Source: Streptomyces sp. A012304
GTDB lineage: Bacteria > Actinomycetota > Actinomycetes > Streptomycetales > Streptomycetaceae
NCBI RefSeq assembly: GCF_026008495.1
Contig: NZ_BQUN01000095.1
Coordinates: 146,583 to 210,582 of the forward strand
Length of the DNA: 64,000 bases
Reading direction: 5' to 3'
Made by a program: the position numbers and the translations under genes. Each line of letters begins with the position of its first letter. The first letter of the stretch is position 1. The notes below the pieces were generated by a model. It was given only the letters and a program-made list of their open reading frames with translations, did no database searches and had not been told where the DNA came from. Positions 20,355-29,011 of this stretch are shown piece by piece.

Positions 20355-22192
20355 CCGGCCGCCCGTCGACACGCGGACCGGCCGTCCAGCGGCCAGCCCG
20401 TACGCCGGCGGTTGGTGCTCAGCACGTCGTCCGTGACCAGGCGCCAGGCCTCGGCACGGCGCACTCCGGCCACCGCGAGACGTTCGTTCAGCCGGTCGGC
20501 CTCGTAGGCCACGACGTCCGCGGGAAGGGGCATGCCGCCCGGGTCGAGGATGCGGACGGCGCCGTCGAGGTCCCGCGCCGAGACCATCCGGCCGGCGTTG
20601 AACCTGCTCGGCGAGAAGGGCACGTCCAGATAGCCCCGGGCGAAGGCCTGCTCGACGCAGGCGCCGAGGTCACCGGGCGCGAGTGACAGGACCGCCCGCA
20701 GCAGGGACCGCACCGACGCCTCGATGCGCTGGGCCTCGGCCGCGTCCCGGACGTAGGCGGCCCCCTCGGCCTCGTCCACTCCGCGGGCGGCCAGCGCGAG
20801 GCCGCGGGCGTTGTCGTCGACACCCGGAATCCGTACCGCCTCGCACGGCGTCTTCACCACGATCCGGTCCGCCCCCGCCAGCGCGGCGGTCTCGGCGGAC
20901 GTCCGGATGAGTTCCTCGGCGTCGTCGGGATGCCTCGGGAAGGCGCCCATGTACTGGTGGAACACGGTGGCCACCCGCACGTCCCGGCCGGCTCCGAGCA
21001 GTTCCCGGCCCAGTGCGCCCATGACCCGCACGGCGGCCACGTCCTGGGCGCGGCAGCCCTGCTCGGCGTAGGCGAGCGAGACCGAACGCACACCCGCCTC
21101 GACCGCGAGCATGCCCTCGAGCAGGTTGGTGGTGATGGCCACGCACGGCGGGATCAGGGTCGCGGTGAGCGTGCCGAAGAACTCCCGGTCGAGGACGACG
21201 CCGAGTTCGGCGTACCGCGCGGTGAGGCGGTCCACGTACCTCCACCGGTCGATCGAGACGGCCAGCGGGAGTTCCGCGTAGTAGGGGATGTTGTAGCAGA
21301 TCGCCCCGCCTTCGAAGGCGGTCACGCCGCCCGCGTAGCTCAGCTCGGCCAGGAGGCGGGGGTCGCGGGCGCTGTGCCGGGTCTGCAGGGGGACGGGGCA
21401 CTCGGCGCTGATCTCCCTCAGCGTCTCCACGCCGTGGTTCACGACCGGGAACCCGTTGAGTTCCCCGCGCCCCGACATGACCCGCTCGGCCTCCGCGTAG
21501 CGGCCGTCCCTCGTCATGGAGTCGACCTGGAAGGAGAGCACGTCGGCTCCGGCCGCGTGCAGTTCCGCGAAGAGGCGCCGCTGGTCCCCTCGGCCTCGCA
21601 CCCCGGACCGGGGGTGCAGCAGAGGACGGGGCGCGCTGCCGTGCAGTTCCGCCAGCGACGGGCGGTCGGCGAGCACGGCGGCGTTCTCCTCCATGTCGCG
21701 CGCCCCCTCACCGGTCGGCCACTGGCCGAGCACCGCATCCCGGCCCTCGATCGACGGCTCGGCGCGGCGAGGTGGCAGCAACACGGGGCTGTAGGCCCTG
21801 AGTTGACGTCCCGCCAGGTCATCGCGCAGGGCGGCGACAACGACGTCCGTCTCCACGAAGTCCGTGTAGACGCGGGTGAAGCCGAGGCGCCGCAACGCCT
21901 CGGTGTCCCCGTCGATCGCCGGATGCCCGCCCAGATACCACAGGCAGTCGTCGGGCAGCTCCGGCACGTCGCACAGGTAGTGCCCCGCGTGACCGTCCAT
22001 GTTCGACACGAGCACGGCGTCACAGTGCCGCGCGGCGGCGGCGAACCGGCCGAAATCGTTCTGGATCCCCAGGTCGCACACCTGGAAACCCGCCGACGTC
22101 AATGCGTGTTTGAGGACGAACAGTCCAACGGAGTGGCTGTCGGCACCGAGTCCGCCGACCGCCAGCGCCGCCCCCGCACGGCGTACACCCAT
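20351..22192 (-). CDS. Fused adenosylcobalamin glutamate (methylaspartate) mutase
   Basis: About 613 residues. Residues 1-135 form a B12-binding domain with the base-off motif DSHSVG at 18-23 (DxHxxG, His being the lower cobalt ligand), equivalent to the small S subunit. The rest matches the epsilon (MutE/GlmE) catalytic barrel, with stretches such as QTRHSARDPRLLAE and GGAICYNIPYYAELPL. The enzyme interconverts L-glutamate and (2S,3S)-3-methylaspartate, a building block in some peptide antibiotics. The two subunits are normally separate genes, so the single chain is unusual. ATG 22192 is chosen because GGGAG lies 9 bases upstream. The frame is open upstream to GTG 22321, but that extension has no B12-fold residues. 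It is first in a tight operon with the thioesterase and both NRPS genes, so it probably supplies a monomer. Confidence 0.9.
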   Translation of the reverse strand: MGVRRAGAALAVGGLGADSHSVGLFVLKHALTSAGFQVCDLGIQNDFGRFAAAARHCDAVLVSNMDGHAGHYLCDVPELPDDCLWYLGGHPAIDGDTEALRRLGFTRVYTDFVETDVVVAALRDDLAGRQLRAYSPVLLPPRRAEPSIEGRDAVLGQWPTGEGARDMEENAAVLADRPSLAELHGSAPRPLLHPRSGVRGRGDQRRLFAELHAAGADVLSFQVDSMTRDGRYAEAERVMSGRGELNGFPVVNHGVETLREISAECPVPLQTRHSARDPRLLAELSYAGGVTAFEGGAICYNIPYYAELPLAVSIDRWRYVDRLTARYAELGVVLDREFFGTLTATLIPPCVAITTNLLEGMLAVEAGVRSVSLAYAEQGCRAQDVAAVRVMGALGRELLGAGRDVRVATVFHQYMGAFPRHPDDAEELIRTSAETAALAGADRIVVKTPCEAVRIPGVDDNARGLALAARGVDEAEGAAYVRDAAEAQRIEASVRSLLRAVLSLAPGDLGACVEQAFARGYLDVPFSPSRFNAGRMVSARDLDGAVRILDPGGMPLPADVVAYEADRLNERLAVAGVRRAEAWRLVTDDVLSTNRRRTGWPLDGRSACRRAAG

Positions 22193-22744
22193 CACTTGGG
22201 ACTCCCATCGATGATCACTCGGCGAGCCCGAGAGGTTCGCACTCGCCCCACCGAAAAGCAGGCCCATGTGATCACCCGAAAACGTTCGGCCGCCACCCCT
22301 CCATCGCGTGTTCAAGCTCACGTTTCACTCGTGAATGCCATTCAACTCCGGCTGTGAAAAGGGAAGTTGGCGTTCAGGTCATTGAGTCAATTTCTCAAGA
22401 CCCCTGCCTGAACCGGAGTTGACGAACGAGGTGCCGTCGGCGCCCGGTCTGGCCTGCCAGTTCTCCGATCTTGGAGCGTCAGGGGCGGACGTGGGAGCGG
22501 GCCCACAAGGACCGGCCCCTCTGTCGGAGAGTGACGTGCGAGGACAGGTTCCCTGAGTGTTTGCGACGCAGAATTCCTGGCCTCGGCGCCCTCATGAAGC
22601 CCGCTCGGGGACTGGCGAGAATGCGCCGTTCACGAGCCGGCGCTCCCGCTCGACGGGTCACCCTCGCAGACCCCCGGACACCTCACGGACCGGGCGTCCG
22701 CAGGAATCCGTCAGCGCCGGGCGGCGTGGGCGGGGGAACGCGAC
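22193..22744. other. Intergenic region upstream of NRPS operon
   Basis: About 550 bases without a convincing gene. It should carry the promoter of the minus-strand NRPS operon. The stretch near 22330-22400 is clearly more AT-rich than its surroundings, and read on the minus strand it contains TTGACT next to an inverted repeat. I see no convincing -10 box, no tRNA and no conserved small protein. The GC-rich part at 22430-22740 shows nothing recognisable. Confidence 0.5.
22382..22398. promoter_or_regulatory. Inverted repeat TTGAG-N7-CTCAA ahead of NRPS operon
   Basis: Perfect 5-bp arms separated by 7 bases, in the most AT-rich part of the leader and 190 bases upstream of the mutase start. Position and symmetry suit a dimeric regulator site or a promoter element. 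No cognate regulator is visible in the window, so the role is inferred. Confidence 0.35.
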
Positions 22745-22780
22745 GACGGAGCCTCCCGGCTGTCTCCGGGAGGCTCCGTC
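22745..22780 (-). terminator. Strong hairpin after hemE
   Basis: A perfect 15-bp stem (GACGGAGCCTCCCGG pairing with its complement) around a 6-base loop, 62 bases beyond the hemE stop. It has the form of a GC-rich Streptomyces terminator without a long U-tract. It also separates the core genome from the peptide cluster. Confidence 0.85.
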
Positions 22781-22841
22781 AGGGGTGGCGATGAGTTGGG
22801 GGGACGTCGGGACCCGCCCCGCCGAGGCGGGTCCCCGGTGG

Positions 22842-23909
22842 TCAGCGGGCCGTCTGCGTGTGGACGTACTCCACGAGCCGGGTGAGCGCGTCCGGGTCGG
22901 TGGAGGGCATGACGCCGTGGCCGAGGTTGAAGACGTGTCCCTCCAGGCCGGCCGCCGCGTCCAGCACCTCGCGGGTCTTGGCCTCGACGGCCTCGCGGGT
23001 GGAGAACAGCACGGTCGGGTCGAGGTTGCCCTGGAGCGCCTTGCCGGGCCCGACGCGACGGGCGGCCTCGTCGAGCGGGACGCGCCAGTCGACGCCGACG
23101 ACGTCCGCGCCGGCGTCGCCCATCAGCTTCAGCAGTTCGCCGGTGCCGACGCCGAAGTGGATGCGCGGGACGCCGTACCCGGCGACGGCCTGGAAGACCT
23201 TCGCCGAGGCGGGCATCACCGAGCGGCGGTAGTCGGCCGGGGCGAGGGCGCCGGCCCAGGAGTCGAAGAGCTGGACGGCGGAGGCGCCCGCCTCGATCTG
23301 CACCTTCAGGAACGCGGCCGTGATGTCCGCGAGCCGGTCCAGCAGATCGGCCCACAGCTGCGGGTCGCCGTACATCATCGCCTTGGCGTTCTCGTACGTG
23401 CGCGACGGGCCGCCCTCGACGAGGTAGCTCGCGAGGGTGAAAGGCGCGCCGGCGAAACCGATCAGGGGCGTGGCGCCCAGCTCGCGGGTGAGCAGTCCGA
23501 TGGCCTCGGTGACGTAGGAGACGTCCTCGGGGGTGAGGTCGCGCAGCCGGGCGAGGTCGGCGCGGGTGCGGATCGGCTGCTCGACGACCGGGCCGATGCC
23601 GGGCTTGATGTCGAGGTCGAGGCCGATGGCCTTGAGGGGGACGACGATGTCGCTGAAGAAGATCGCCGCGTCCACGTTGTGCCGGCGCACCGGCTGGAGG
23701 GTGATCTCGGTGACCAGCTCGGGCCGCGTGCAGGACTCGAGCATCGGAATGCCCTCGCGGACCTTGCGGTACTCCGGCAGCGAGCGCCCGGCCTGCCGCA
23801 TGAACCACACGGGGGTGTGCGGCACGGCTTCACGCCTGCACGCCTTCAGGAAGGCACTGTCGTACGTCGCTGTCGGCTGCTGGCCCGTGGGGGATGCGTT
23901 GGCACTCAC
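22842..23909 (-). CDS. hemE: Uroporphyrinogen decarboxylase
   Basis: About 355 residues, the normal HemE length. It decarboxylates the four acetate side chains of uroporphyrinogen III to give coproporphyrinogen III in haem synthesis. The signature VWFMRQAGRSLPEYR lies close to the N-terminus, and FDSWAGALAPADY and LGHGVMPSTDP are typical later blocks. GTG 23909 is chosen because the protein starts just ahead of the conserved fold; the frame stays open far upstream but that part is GC-rich antisense of the next gene. It is divergent from the DUF3000 gene, with about 96 bases between. Confidence 0.96.
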   Translation of the reverse strand: MSANASPTGQQPTATYDSAFLKACRREAVPHTPVWFMRQAGRSLPEYRKVREGIPMLESCTRPELVTEITLQPVRRHNVDAAIFFSDIVVPLKAIGLDLDIKPGIGPVVEQPIRTRADLARLRDLTPEDVSYVTEAIGLLTRELGATPLIGFAGAPFTLASYLVEGGPSRTYENAKAMMYGDPQLWADLLDRLADITAAFLKVQIEAGASAVQLFDSWAGALAPADYRRSVMPASAKVFQAVAGYGVPRIHFGVGTGELLKLMGDAGADVVGVDWRVPLDEAARRVGPGKALQGNLDPTVLFSTREAVEAKTREVLDAAAGLEGHVFNLGHGVMPSTDPDALTRLVEYVHTQTAR

Positions 23910-24005
23910 GACGGCAAGTCTCGCACGGCGCCGAGGGCCACGTGGTCGCGCCCCAGCGGGTGTCTTGCCCTGCGCGAGGCCGCGCTTCCCCTTAATCTTC
24001 CCCGC

Positions 24006-24680
24006 ATGGCTGCGGCTCAGGGACGACTGTCGGACGGCACGGGCGGAATGGACGACGAGAGGGGCACCGGGGAGGGGGACCGACGGGACGATGGTGCGCC
24101 GCCGCCCTTCCGGGCCGCGGTCGACGCGCTGCGGGCCGCCCGGCTGCGGCCGCAGATCGAGGTGGAGCCGTCGCCGGCCCCGCAGCGGCTCGCCCCCTTC
24201 GCGTACGCGCTGGAGGCGACCGTGGTGGACGGTGAGCAGGACCTCGCCGACGGCCGGCTGGTGCTGCTGCACGACCCGGCCGGGCACGACGCCTGGCACG
24301 GCACCTTCCGGCTGGTGACGCTGATCCGGGCGGAGCTGGAGCCGGAGATGGCGGTCGACCCGCTGCTGCCGGAGGTGTGCTGGTCCTGGCTGACCGGCGC
24401 GCTCCAGGCGCGCGGACTGACGTACGGCGAGCCGAGCGGGACCGTGACACGGGCGGGTTCGCACTACTTCGGCGGGCTGTCGGAGCGTCCGGCCACCTCG
24501 CAGATCGAGATCAGGGCCTCGTGGACGCCCCGGGAGGGCCTCGGCGGGGTGCCGGACACGGGGGCGCACCTGGCGTCCTGGTGCGACCTGCTGGCGCAGG
24601 TGGCGGGGCTGCCGCCGGCCGGCCCGGGGGACGCGTCGGTGGTGACGCTGCCGCAGCGGCGGGGCCCGCAGTCGCGCTGA
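24006..24680 (+). CDS. DUF3000 family protein
   Basis: About 224 residues. The sequence matches the actinobacterial DUF3000 family that sits beside hemE: FRAAVDALRAARLRPQ at the start of the fold, LPEVCWSWLTGAL in the middle and SWCDLLAQVAGLPP near the end. A disordered Gly/Asp-rich N-terminus of about 35 residues precedes it. No catalytic motif, signal peptide or membrane segment is visible and the function is unknown. ATG 24006 gives the smallest complete product; the frame is open upstream, but that part is antisense to hemE. Confidence 0.9.
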   Translation: MAAAQGRLSDGTGGMDDERGTGEGDRRDDGAPPPFRAAVDALRAARLRPQIEVEPSPAPQRLAPFAYALEATVVDGEQDLADGRLVLLHDPAGHDAWHGTFRLVTLIRAELEPEMAVDPLLPEVCWSWLTGALQARGLTYGEPSGTVTRAGSHYFGGLSERPATSQIEIRASWTPREGLGGVPDTGAHLASWCDLLAQVAGLPPAGPGDASVVTLPQRRGPQSR

Positions 24681-24841
24681 CCGCCCCCGCCGACCGCCCC
24701 TGCCGCCTGTCCTTGCCGCCCCCCGGCCCGTCCCTGCCGTCCTTCCCTGCCGACCGTGTCTCCCGCCGGCTGTCGTCCACTGACCATCTCTTTGTCGATA
24801 CGGCCACTTTCAGTCAGGAGTGACCCCTCGAACGACCCCAT

Positions 24842-24860
24842 TCGATCGCCGAACGATCGA
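24842..24860. promoter_or_regulatory. Inverted repeat TCGATCG-N5-CGATCGA upstream of whiI
   Basis: Perfect 7-bp arms around CCGAA, about 120 bases upstream of the whiI start and 50-70 bases upstream of its presumed promoter. The region 24681-24982 has no gene. The symmetry suits a protein-binding site; WhiI itself or a partner regulator is an inferred candidate. Confidence 0.35.
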
Positions 24861-24911
24861 CAGCGTGTCCGAATTAAGCAGATTGATACTCACTAAATCG
24901 TGATCTTTCTC

Positions 24912-24939
24912 TAAAGGGCCACAGGTTTGATGCCGAAGA
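24912..24939 (+). promoter_or_regulatory. Candidate sigma-WhiG promoter of whiI
   Basis: TAAA at 24912-24915 and GCCGAAGA at 24932-24939, 16 bases apart. The sigma-WhiG consensus is TAAA, about 15 bases, GCCGATAA, and whiI is known to depend on sigma-WhiG in S. coelicolor. Transcription would start about 35 bases ahead of GTG 24983, which has AGGAGG close upstream. Confidence 0.65.
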
Positions 24940-24982
24940 CGACTGTGACCTTGGAAGTCGTCCCCACCATCCAGGAGGCCTG

Positions 24983-25645
24983 GTGTCCGTTCTCCTCGAG
25001 CAGCCCGCAAGCCTGGTCGCCTACCGCCCGAACAAGCCCACCGCCATGGTGGTCGTGGCCGATCCCCGCGTCCGCTCCACCGTCACCCGCCATCTGTGGG
25101 CGCTCGGTGTGCGCGATGTCATCGAGGCCTCGTCCATCGCGGAGGCTCGTCCCCGCATCGGCAACCCCCGCGACATCTGCGTCGCCGACGTCCACCTCCC
25201 CGACGGCTCCGGCCTCACCCTTCTGTCGGAGACCCGCGCCGCCGGCTGGCCCAACGGGCTCGCCCTCTCCGCCGCCGACGACATCGGCGCCGTCCGCAAC
25301 GCCCTCGCCGGTGGCGTCAAGGGCTACGTCGTCACCGGCACCCGCACCAACGTCGGGCTCCCCACCCGGCCCGGTGCTGCCCCCATCGGCGCGGCCGCCG
25401 CCCGCCTCCACCGCCGCCACCCGGGTGCCCCGAGCCACCCGGGCGGCTACCGCGAGCTGTCCGGTCGCGAGGTGGAGGTTCTGCGGCTGGTCGCCGAGGG
25501 CCAGTCCAACAAGGCCATCGGCGTCTCCATGGGCCTGTCCGCGCTGACCGTCAAGAGCCACCTGGCCCGCATCGCCCGCAAGCTGGGCACGGGCGACCGC
25601 GCCGGCATGGTCGCGGTCGCCCTGCGGACCGGCATCATCCACTGA
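24983..25645 (+). CDS. whiI: Sporulation response regulator WhiI (atypical receiver)
   Basis: 220 residues: a receiver domain (about 20-120) and a C-terminal LuxR/NarL helix-turn-helix (about 155-215, LSGREVEVLRLVAEGQSNKAIG). Asp69 occupies the phosphoacceptor position and Lys113 is kept, but the usual acidic pair is Ala26-Asp27, so the phosphorylation pocket is incomplete. WhiI of S. coelicolor is an orphan atypical regulator needed for sporulation septation that acts with BldM; the function here is taken from that family. It has no partner kinase gene beside it and lies between the DUF3000 gene and rnd, as I recall for S. coelicolor. The GTG start follows AGGAGG at 24973-24978. Confidence 0.9.
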   Translation: MSVLLEQPASLVAYRPNKPTAMVVVADPRVRSTVTRHLWALGVRDVIEASSIAEARPRIGNPRDICVADVHLPDGSGLTLLSETRAAGWPNGLALSAADDIGAVRNALAGGVKGYVVTGTRTNVGLPTRPGAAPIGAAAARLHRRHPGAPSHPGGYRELSGREVEVLRLVAEGQSNKAIGVSMGLSALTVKSHLARIARKLGTGDRAGMVAVALRTGIIH

Positions 25646-25823
25646 TCACCGATCCCCGTAGCCCGATCGCCCACCCACGCGGCCCGATCACCGGTCGCCC
25701 GCCCGAGAGCCGCCGGGCCCTTGTCCTGATCCCCCACCCACCTGACTGGTTCACGACACTGTGACGCCCGTCGACGGAACGTTCCGTCGACGGGCGCCGT
25801 CGATACACGGATACCCTTGACAG

Positions 25824-27119
25824 GTGACCGACGCCCAAGAAGCCGCAGCAGCCAGCTCACTGCGAACCACCGGGGGCGCCCCTCCGGACGACGACGGATC
25901 CACTGCTTCCGGGGCGCCGACACCTCTTCTCGAACCGCGGGACGGCATTCCCGAGGTGATCGCCGACGAGGCCTCCCTCGCGGCGACGATCGCCGCGTTC
26001 GCCGCCGGCTCCGGCCCCGTCGCCGTCGACGCCGAGCGGGCCTCCGGCTACCGCTACGGACAGCGCGCCTATCTGGTTCAGCTGCGCCGTGAGGGGGCCG
26101 GCACCGCGCTGATCGATCCCGTCGCCTGCCCCGACCTGTCCGCCCTGGGCGAGGCGCTGTCCGGCGTCGAGTGGGTGCTGCACGCCGCCACCCAGGACCT
26201 GCCCTGTCTGCGGGAGATAGGCATGGTGCCGACGCGGCTGTTCGACACCGAGCTGGCCGGGCGGCTCGCCGGTTTCCCCCGGGTCGGCCTCGGCGCGATG
26301 GTCGAGGGCGTACTGGGCTTCGTCCTGGAGAAGGGCCACTCCGCCGTCGACTGGTCGACGCGCCCGCTGCCCGAGCCGTGGCTGCGCTACGCCGCCCTGG
26401 ACGTCGAGCTCCTCGTCGACCTGCGCGACGCGCTGGAGAAGGAGCTGGACCGGCAGGGCAAGCTGGAGTGGGCCCACCAGGAGTTCGAGGCGATCGCCTC
26501 GGCCCCGCCGCCCGAGCCCCGCAAGGACCCCTGGCGCCGTACGTCCGGCATGCACAAGGTGCGCCGGCGGCGGCAGCTCGGTGTCGTGCGCGAGCTGTGG
26601 CAGACCCGGGACCGGATCGCGCAGCGGCGGGACGTGTCACCGGGCAAGGTGCTCTCGGACGCGGCCATCGTGGAGGCCGCGCTCGCCGTTCCGGCCGATG
26701 TGCACGCGCTCGCCGCGCTGAACGGCTTCGGGCACCGCATGGGGCGGCGCCAGCTGGAGCAGTGGCAGGCGGCGGTCGACCGGGCGAAGGCGCTCAGCGA
26801 GGCGCAGCTGCCCCAGCCCGGGCAGCCGGTCACCGGGCCGCCGCCGCCGCGGGCCTGGGCCGACAAGGACCCGGTGGCGGCGGCCCGGCTGAGCGCGGCG
26901 AGGTCGGCCGTCTCCGCGTTGGCCGAGCGGTTGAACATGCCGCAGGAGAACCTCGTCGCGCCGGACACCGTTCGGCGCGTCTGCTGGGAGCCGCCGAATC
27001 CGCTGGACGAGGAGTCGGTCGCGGCGGCGCTGTTCGGGCTGGGCGCCCGGACGTGGCAGGTGGAGCAGGTCGCACCGGTGCTGGCCACGGCGCTCTCCGC
27101 GCAGGTCAAGGAGGCCTAG
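25824..27119 (+). CDS. rnd: Ribonuclease D family 3'-5' exonuclease
   Basis: 431 residues. The N-terminal half is a DEDD exonuclease fold (VAVDAERASGYRYGQRAYLVQL, then LHAATQDLPCLREIG and FDTELAGRL, with AALDVELLVDLRDAL later). The C-terminal half has an HRDC-type helical region (about 240-330). RNase D trims the 3' ends of structured RNA, including tRNA precursors. The N-terminus carries an extra disordered stretch of about 45 residues, common in actinobacterial versions. The GTG start at 25824 follows a 178-base gap after whiI. Confidence 0.93.
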   Translation: MTDAQEAAAASSLRTTGGAPPDDDGSTASGAPTPLLEPRDGIPEVIADEASLAATIAAFAAGSGPVAVDAERASGYRYGQRAYLVQLRREGAGTALIDPVACPDLSALGEALSGVEWVLHAATQDLPCLREIGMVPTRLFDTELAGRLAGFPRVGLGAMVEGVLGFVLEKGHSAVDWSTRPLPEPWLRYAALDVELLVDLRDALEKELDRQGKLEWAHQEFEAIASAPPPEPRKDPWRRTSGMHKVRRRRQLGVVRELWQTRDRIAQRRDVSPGKVLSDAAIVEAALAVPADVHALAALNGFGHRMGRRQLEQWQAAVDRAKALSEAQLPQPGQPVTGPPPPRAWADKDPVAAARLSAARSAVSALAERLNMPQENLVAPDTVRRVCWEPPNPLDEESVAAALFGLGARTWQVEQVAPVLATALSAQVKEA

Positions 27120-27233
27120 CCGCTGCGGCCAGGGCGCTGTCCGCAGCGGGGCGGGCAGGCCCGGTCCGCTGCGGTCACGGCACTGTCCGCGCGGGTCAAG
27201 GGGGCCCGGTCCGCCGCGAGGGGCGGATCGGGC

Positions 27234-28064
27234 TCATCTCGACGCCCCTCTCATGAAGCCGTTGTAGATGTACTTCTGCAGCGCCAGGAAGACGATCAGG
27301 GTCGGCAGGATCACCAGGACCGCTCCTGCCGAGATCGTCTCCCAGTGGGCGGCGTAGGGGCCCTTGAAGCGGAACAGCGACGTCGAGATCACGCCAAGAT
27401 CTTGCGAGGGCATGTAGAGGAAGGGGATGTAGAAGTCGTTGTAGACGGCGATCCCCTTCACGATCACGACCGTCGCGATCGCCGGCTTCAGCAGCGGAAA
27501 GATGATCTTCCGGTAGATGGTGAACGCGTTGGCGCCGTCCAGGCGGGCCGCCTCGTCCAGGGAGACGGGGATCGAGCGGACGAACTGCAGGAAGATGTAG
27601 ATCGACACGATGTCCGTGCCCATGTAGAGGGCGATGGGGGCCCAGCGGGTGTCGAACAGACCGAAGCCGTGGACGATCTGGAAGGTGGCGACCTGGGTGG
27701 TCACCCCCGGGACGAGCGCGGCCACCAGGAAGAGCGCCAGCACCAGCCTGCGGAACGGGAAGGTGAAGCGGTCGATCGCGTAGGCGGTCATCGAGCCGAT
27801 GAGGACCGTCCCGCCGACGGAGATCACCAGGATGAAGGCGGTGTTGCCGAAGGCCGTGAGCATGCCGCCGTCCTGGAACGCCGTCACGTAGTTGTCGAAG
27901 TTGAGGGGATCGCGCGGGAGGGTGAGCGCCCCGCCGTCGTTCGCCGTCTCCCGCTCGGTCTTCAGCGACGTCAGGAAGACGACGCCGAGCGGGAGCAGGA
28001 CGACGACCGCCGCGAGGACCAGCGACAGGTACACGAGGGTGCGGGCAACGGCGCGGCGTGTCAT
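27234..28064 (-). CDS. Carbohydrate ABC transporter permease (MalG type)
   Basis: About 276 residues with six predicted membrane helices and the inner-membrane coupling loop EAARLDGANAFTIYRKIIFPLLKP (EAA motif). It forms the channel with the permease encoded just upstream, with a 4-base ATGA overlap. No ATPase gene accompanies the set, which is usual for Streptomyces sugar importers that share the MsiK ATPase. The neighbouring beta-mannosidase suggests a manno-oligosaccharide substrate, which is inference. Confidence 0.93.
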   Translation of the reverse strand: MTRRAVARTLVYLSLVLAAVVVLLPLGVVFLTSLKTERETANDGGALTLPRDPLNFDNYVTAFQDGGMLTAFGNTAFILVISVGGTVLIGSMTAYAIDRFTFPFRRLVLALFLVAALVPGVTTQVATFQIVHGFGLFDTRWAPIALYMGTDIVSIYIFLQFVRSIPVSLDEAARLDGANAFTIYRKIIFPLLKPAIATVVIVKGIAVYNDFYIPFLYMPSQDLGVISTSLFRFKGPYAAHWETISAGAVLVILPTLIVFLALQKYIYNGFMRGASR

Positions 28065-29011
28065 ACGAGGTCCACCCTGTCGTCGGGGACGAGGCGTCGC
28101 TGCACCCAGGTGACCGCCAGGATGATCAGCAGCAGGACCACGGCCGCCGCCGATGCGAGCCCCGTCTTGTTGAACTGGAACGCCAGCTTCACGGTCTGGA
28201 TCACGAAGGTCTCGGTGCCGGTCGCCCCGCCGGTCATGATGTACGGGATCTCGAAGGCGGAGAGCGATCCTGAGACCGAGAGGATCACCGTCAGGGTCAG
28301 CACCGGCTTGATGCCGGGCAGGATGATGTGCCGGAACTGGTGCCACCGGTTGGCGCCGTCCAGCTCCGCCGCCTCGTAGATCTCCCCGGGGATGGACTGG
28401 ATCGCGCCCAGGAACAGGACGAAGTTCATGCCCAGGTAGCGCCAGACCGACACGCCCGCCAGCGAGGTGTTCGCGGAGAACGGGGTGCCCAGCCAGGCCT
28501 GGTCGGCGTGGTACCCGAACAGGCCGAGGACCGTGTCGAGGGTGCCGCCGTCCTGGAAGAAGTAGAGGAAGACGAAGCCGATCGCCACGCCGTTGACCAG
28601 GGACGGGAAGAAGAGCACGCCCTTGAAGAAGTTCCGGAAGCGGACGTTGTAGCTGAGGATCGTCGCGAAGTACAGCGCGGCGACGATCTGGATCACCGAC
28701 GCGGCCAGGTAGTAGCCGCTGACGAAGAACACCTGGAAGAGGTCCTCGCGGGTGAAGATCTCCCGGTAGTTCTCGGCGCCCGTGTAGTTCAGCTCGGGGC
28801 TCACGCCGTCCCAGTCGGTGAAGCTGTAGGCCACCATGTTGGCGATCGGCGCGTAGGTGAAGGTGACCAGCAGGGCGAGGGGGGCGAGCAGGAACAGCCA
28901 GGGGGTCACCACCCGCCGGACGCGTGCGCGGCGCGGGACCCGCCGTGGAGGGGTGGACTCCAGGGCCGGCGCCACGGCCCCGGAGTCCGCCTTCTCGGTG
29001 GTCTCCGTCAT
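28061..29011 (-). CDS. Carbohydrate ABC transporter permease (MalF type)
   Basis: About 316 residues. A basic cytoplasmic N-terminus of about 30 residues is followed by six membrane helices and the coupling loop EAAELDGANRWHQFRHIILPGIKP. It is the partner of the MalG-type permease downstream (ATGA overlap). Its ATG 29011 touches the stop of the binding-protein gene (TGATG), so all three genes are coupled. Expected to import an oligosaccharide together with the lipoprotein encoded upstream. Confidence 0.93.
   Translation of the reverse strand: MTETTEKADSGAVAPALESTPPRRVPRRARVRRVVTPWLFLLAPLALLVTFTYAPIANMVAYSFTDWDGVSPELNYTGAENYREIFTREDLFQVFFVSGYYLAASVIQIVAALYFATILSYNVRFRNFFKGVLFFPSLVNGVAIGFVFLYFFQDGGTLDTVLGLFGYHADQAWLGTPFSANTSLAGVSVWRYLGMNFVLFLGAIQSIPGEIYEAAELDGANRWHQFRHIILPGIKPVLTLTVILSVSGSLSAFEIPYIMTGGATGTETFVIQTVKLAFQFNKTGLASAAAVVLLLIILAVTWVQRRLVPDDRVDLV

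Noticed and set aside
22193..22321. 43-residue N-terminal extension of the mutase
   Set aside because: Better ribosome site at ATG 22192, and the B12 fold begins directly after it.
22430..22800. Small frames between the mutase and hemE
   Set aside because: Arg/Pro-rich, no ribosome site, and they run through the terminator hairpin.
23910..24569. Upstream extension of hemE to 24569
   Set aside because: It would be antisense to the DUF3000 gene and adds no HemE homology.
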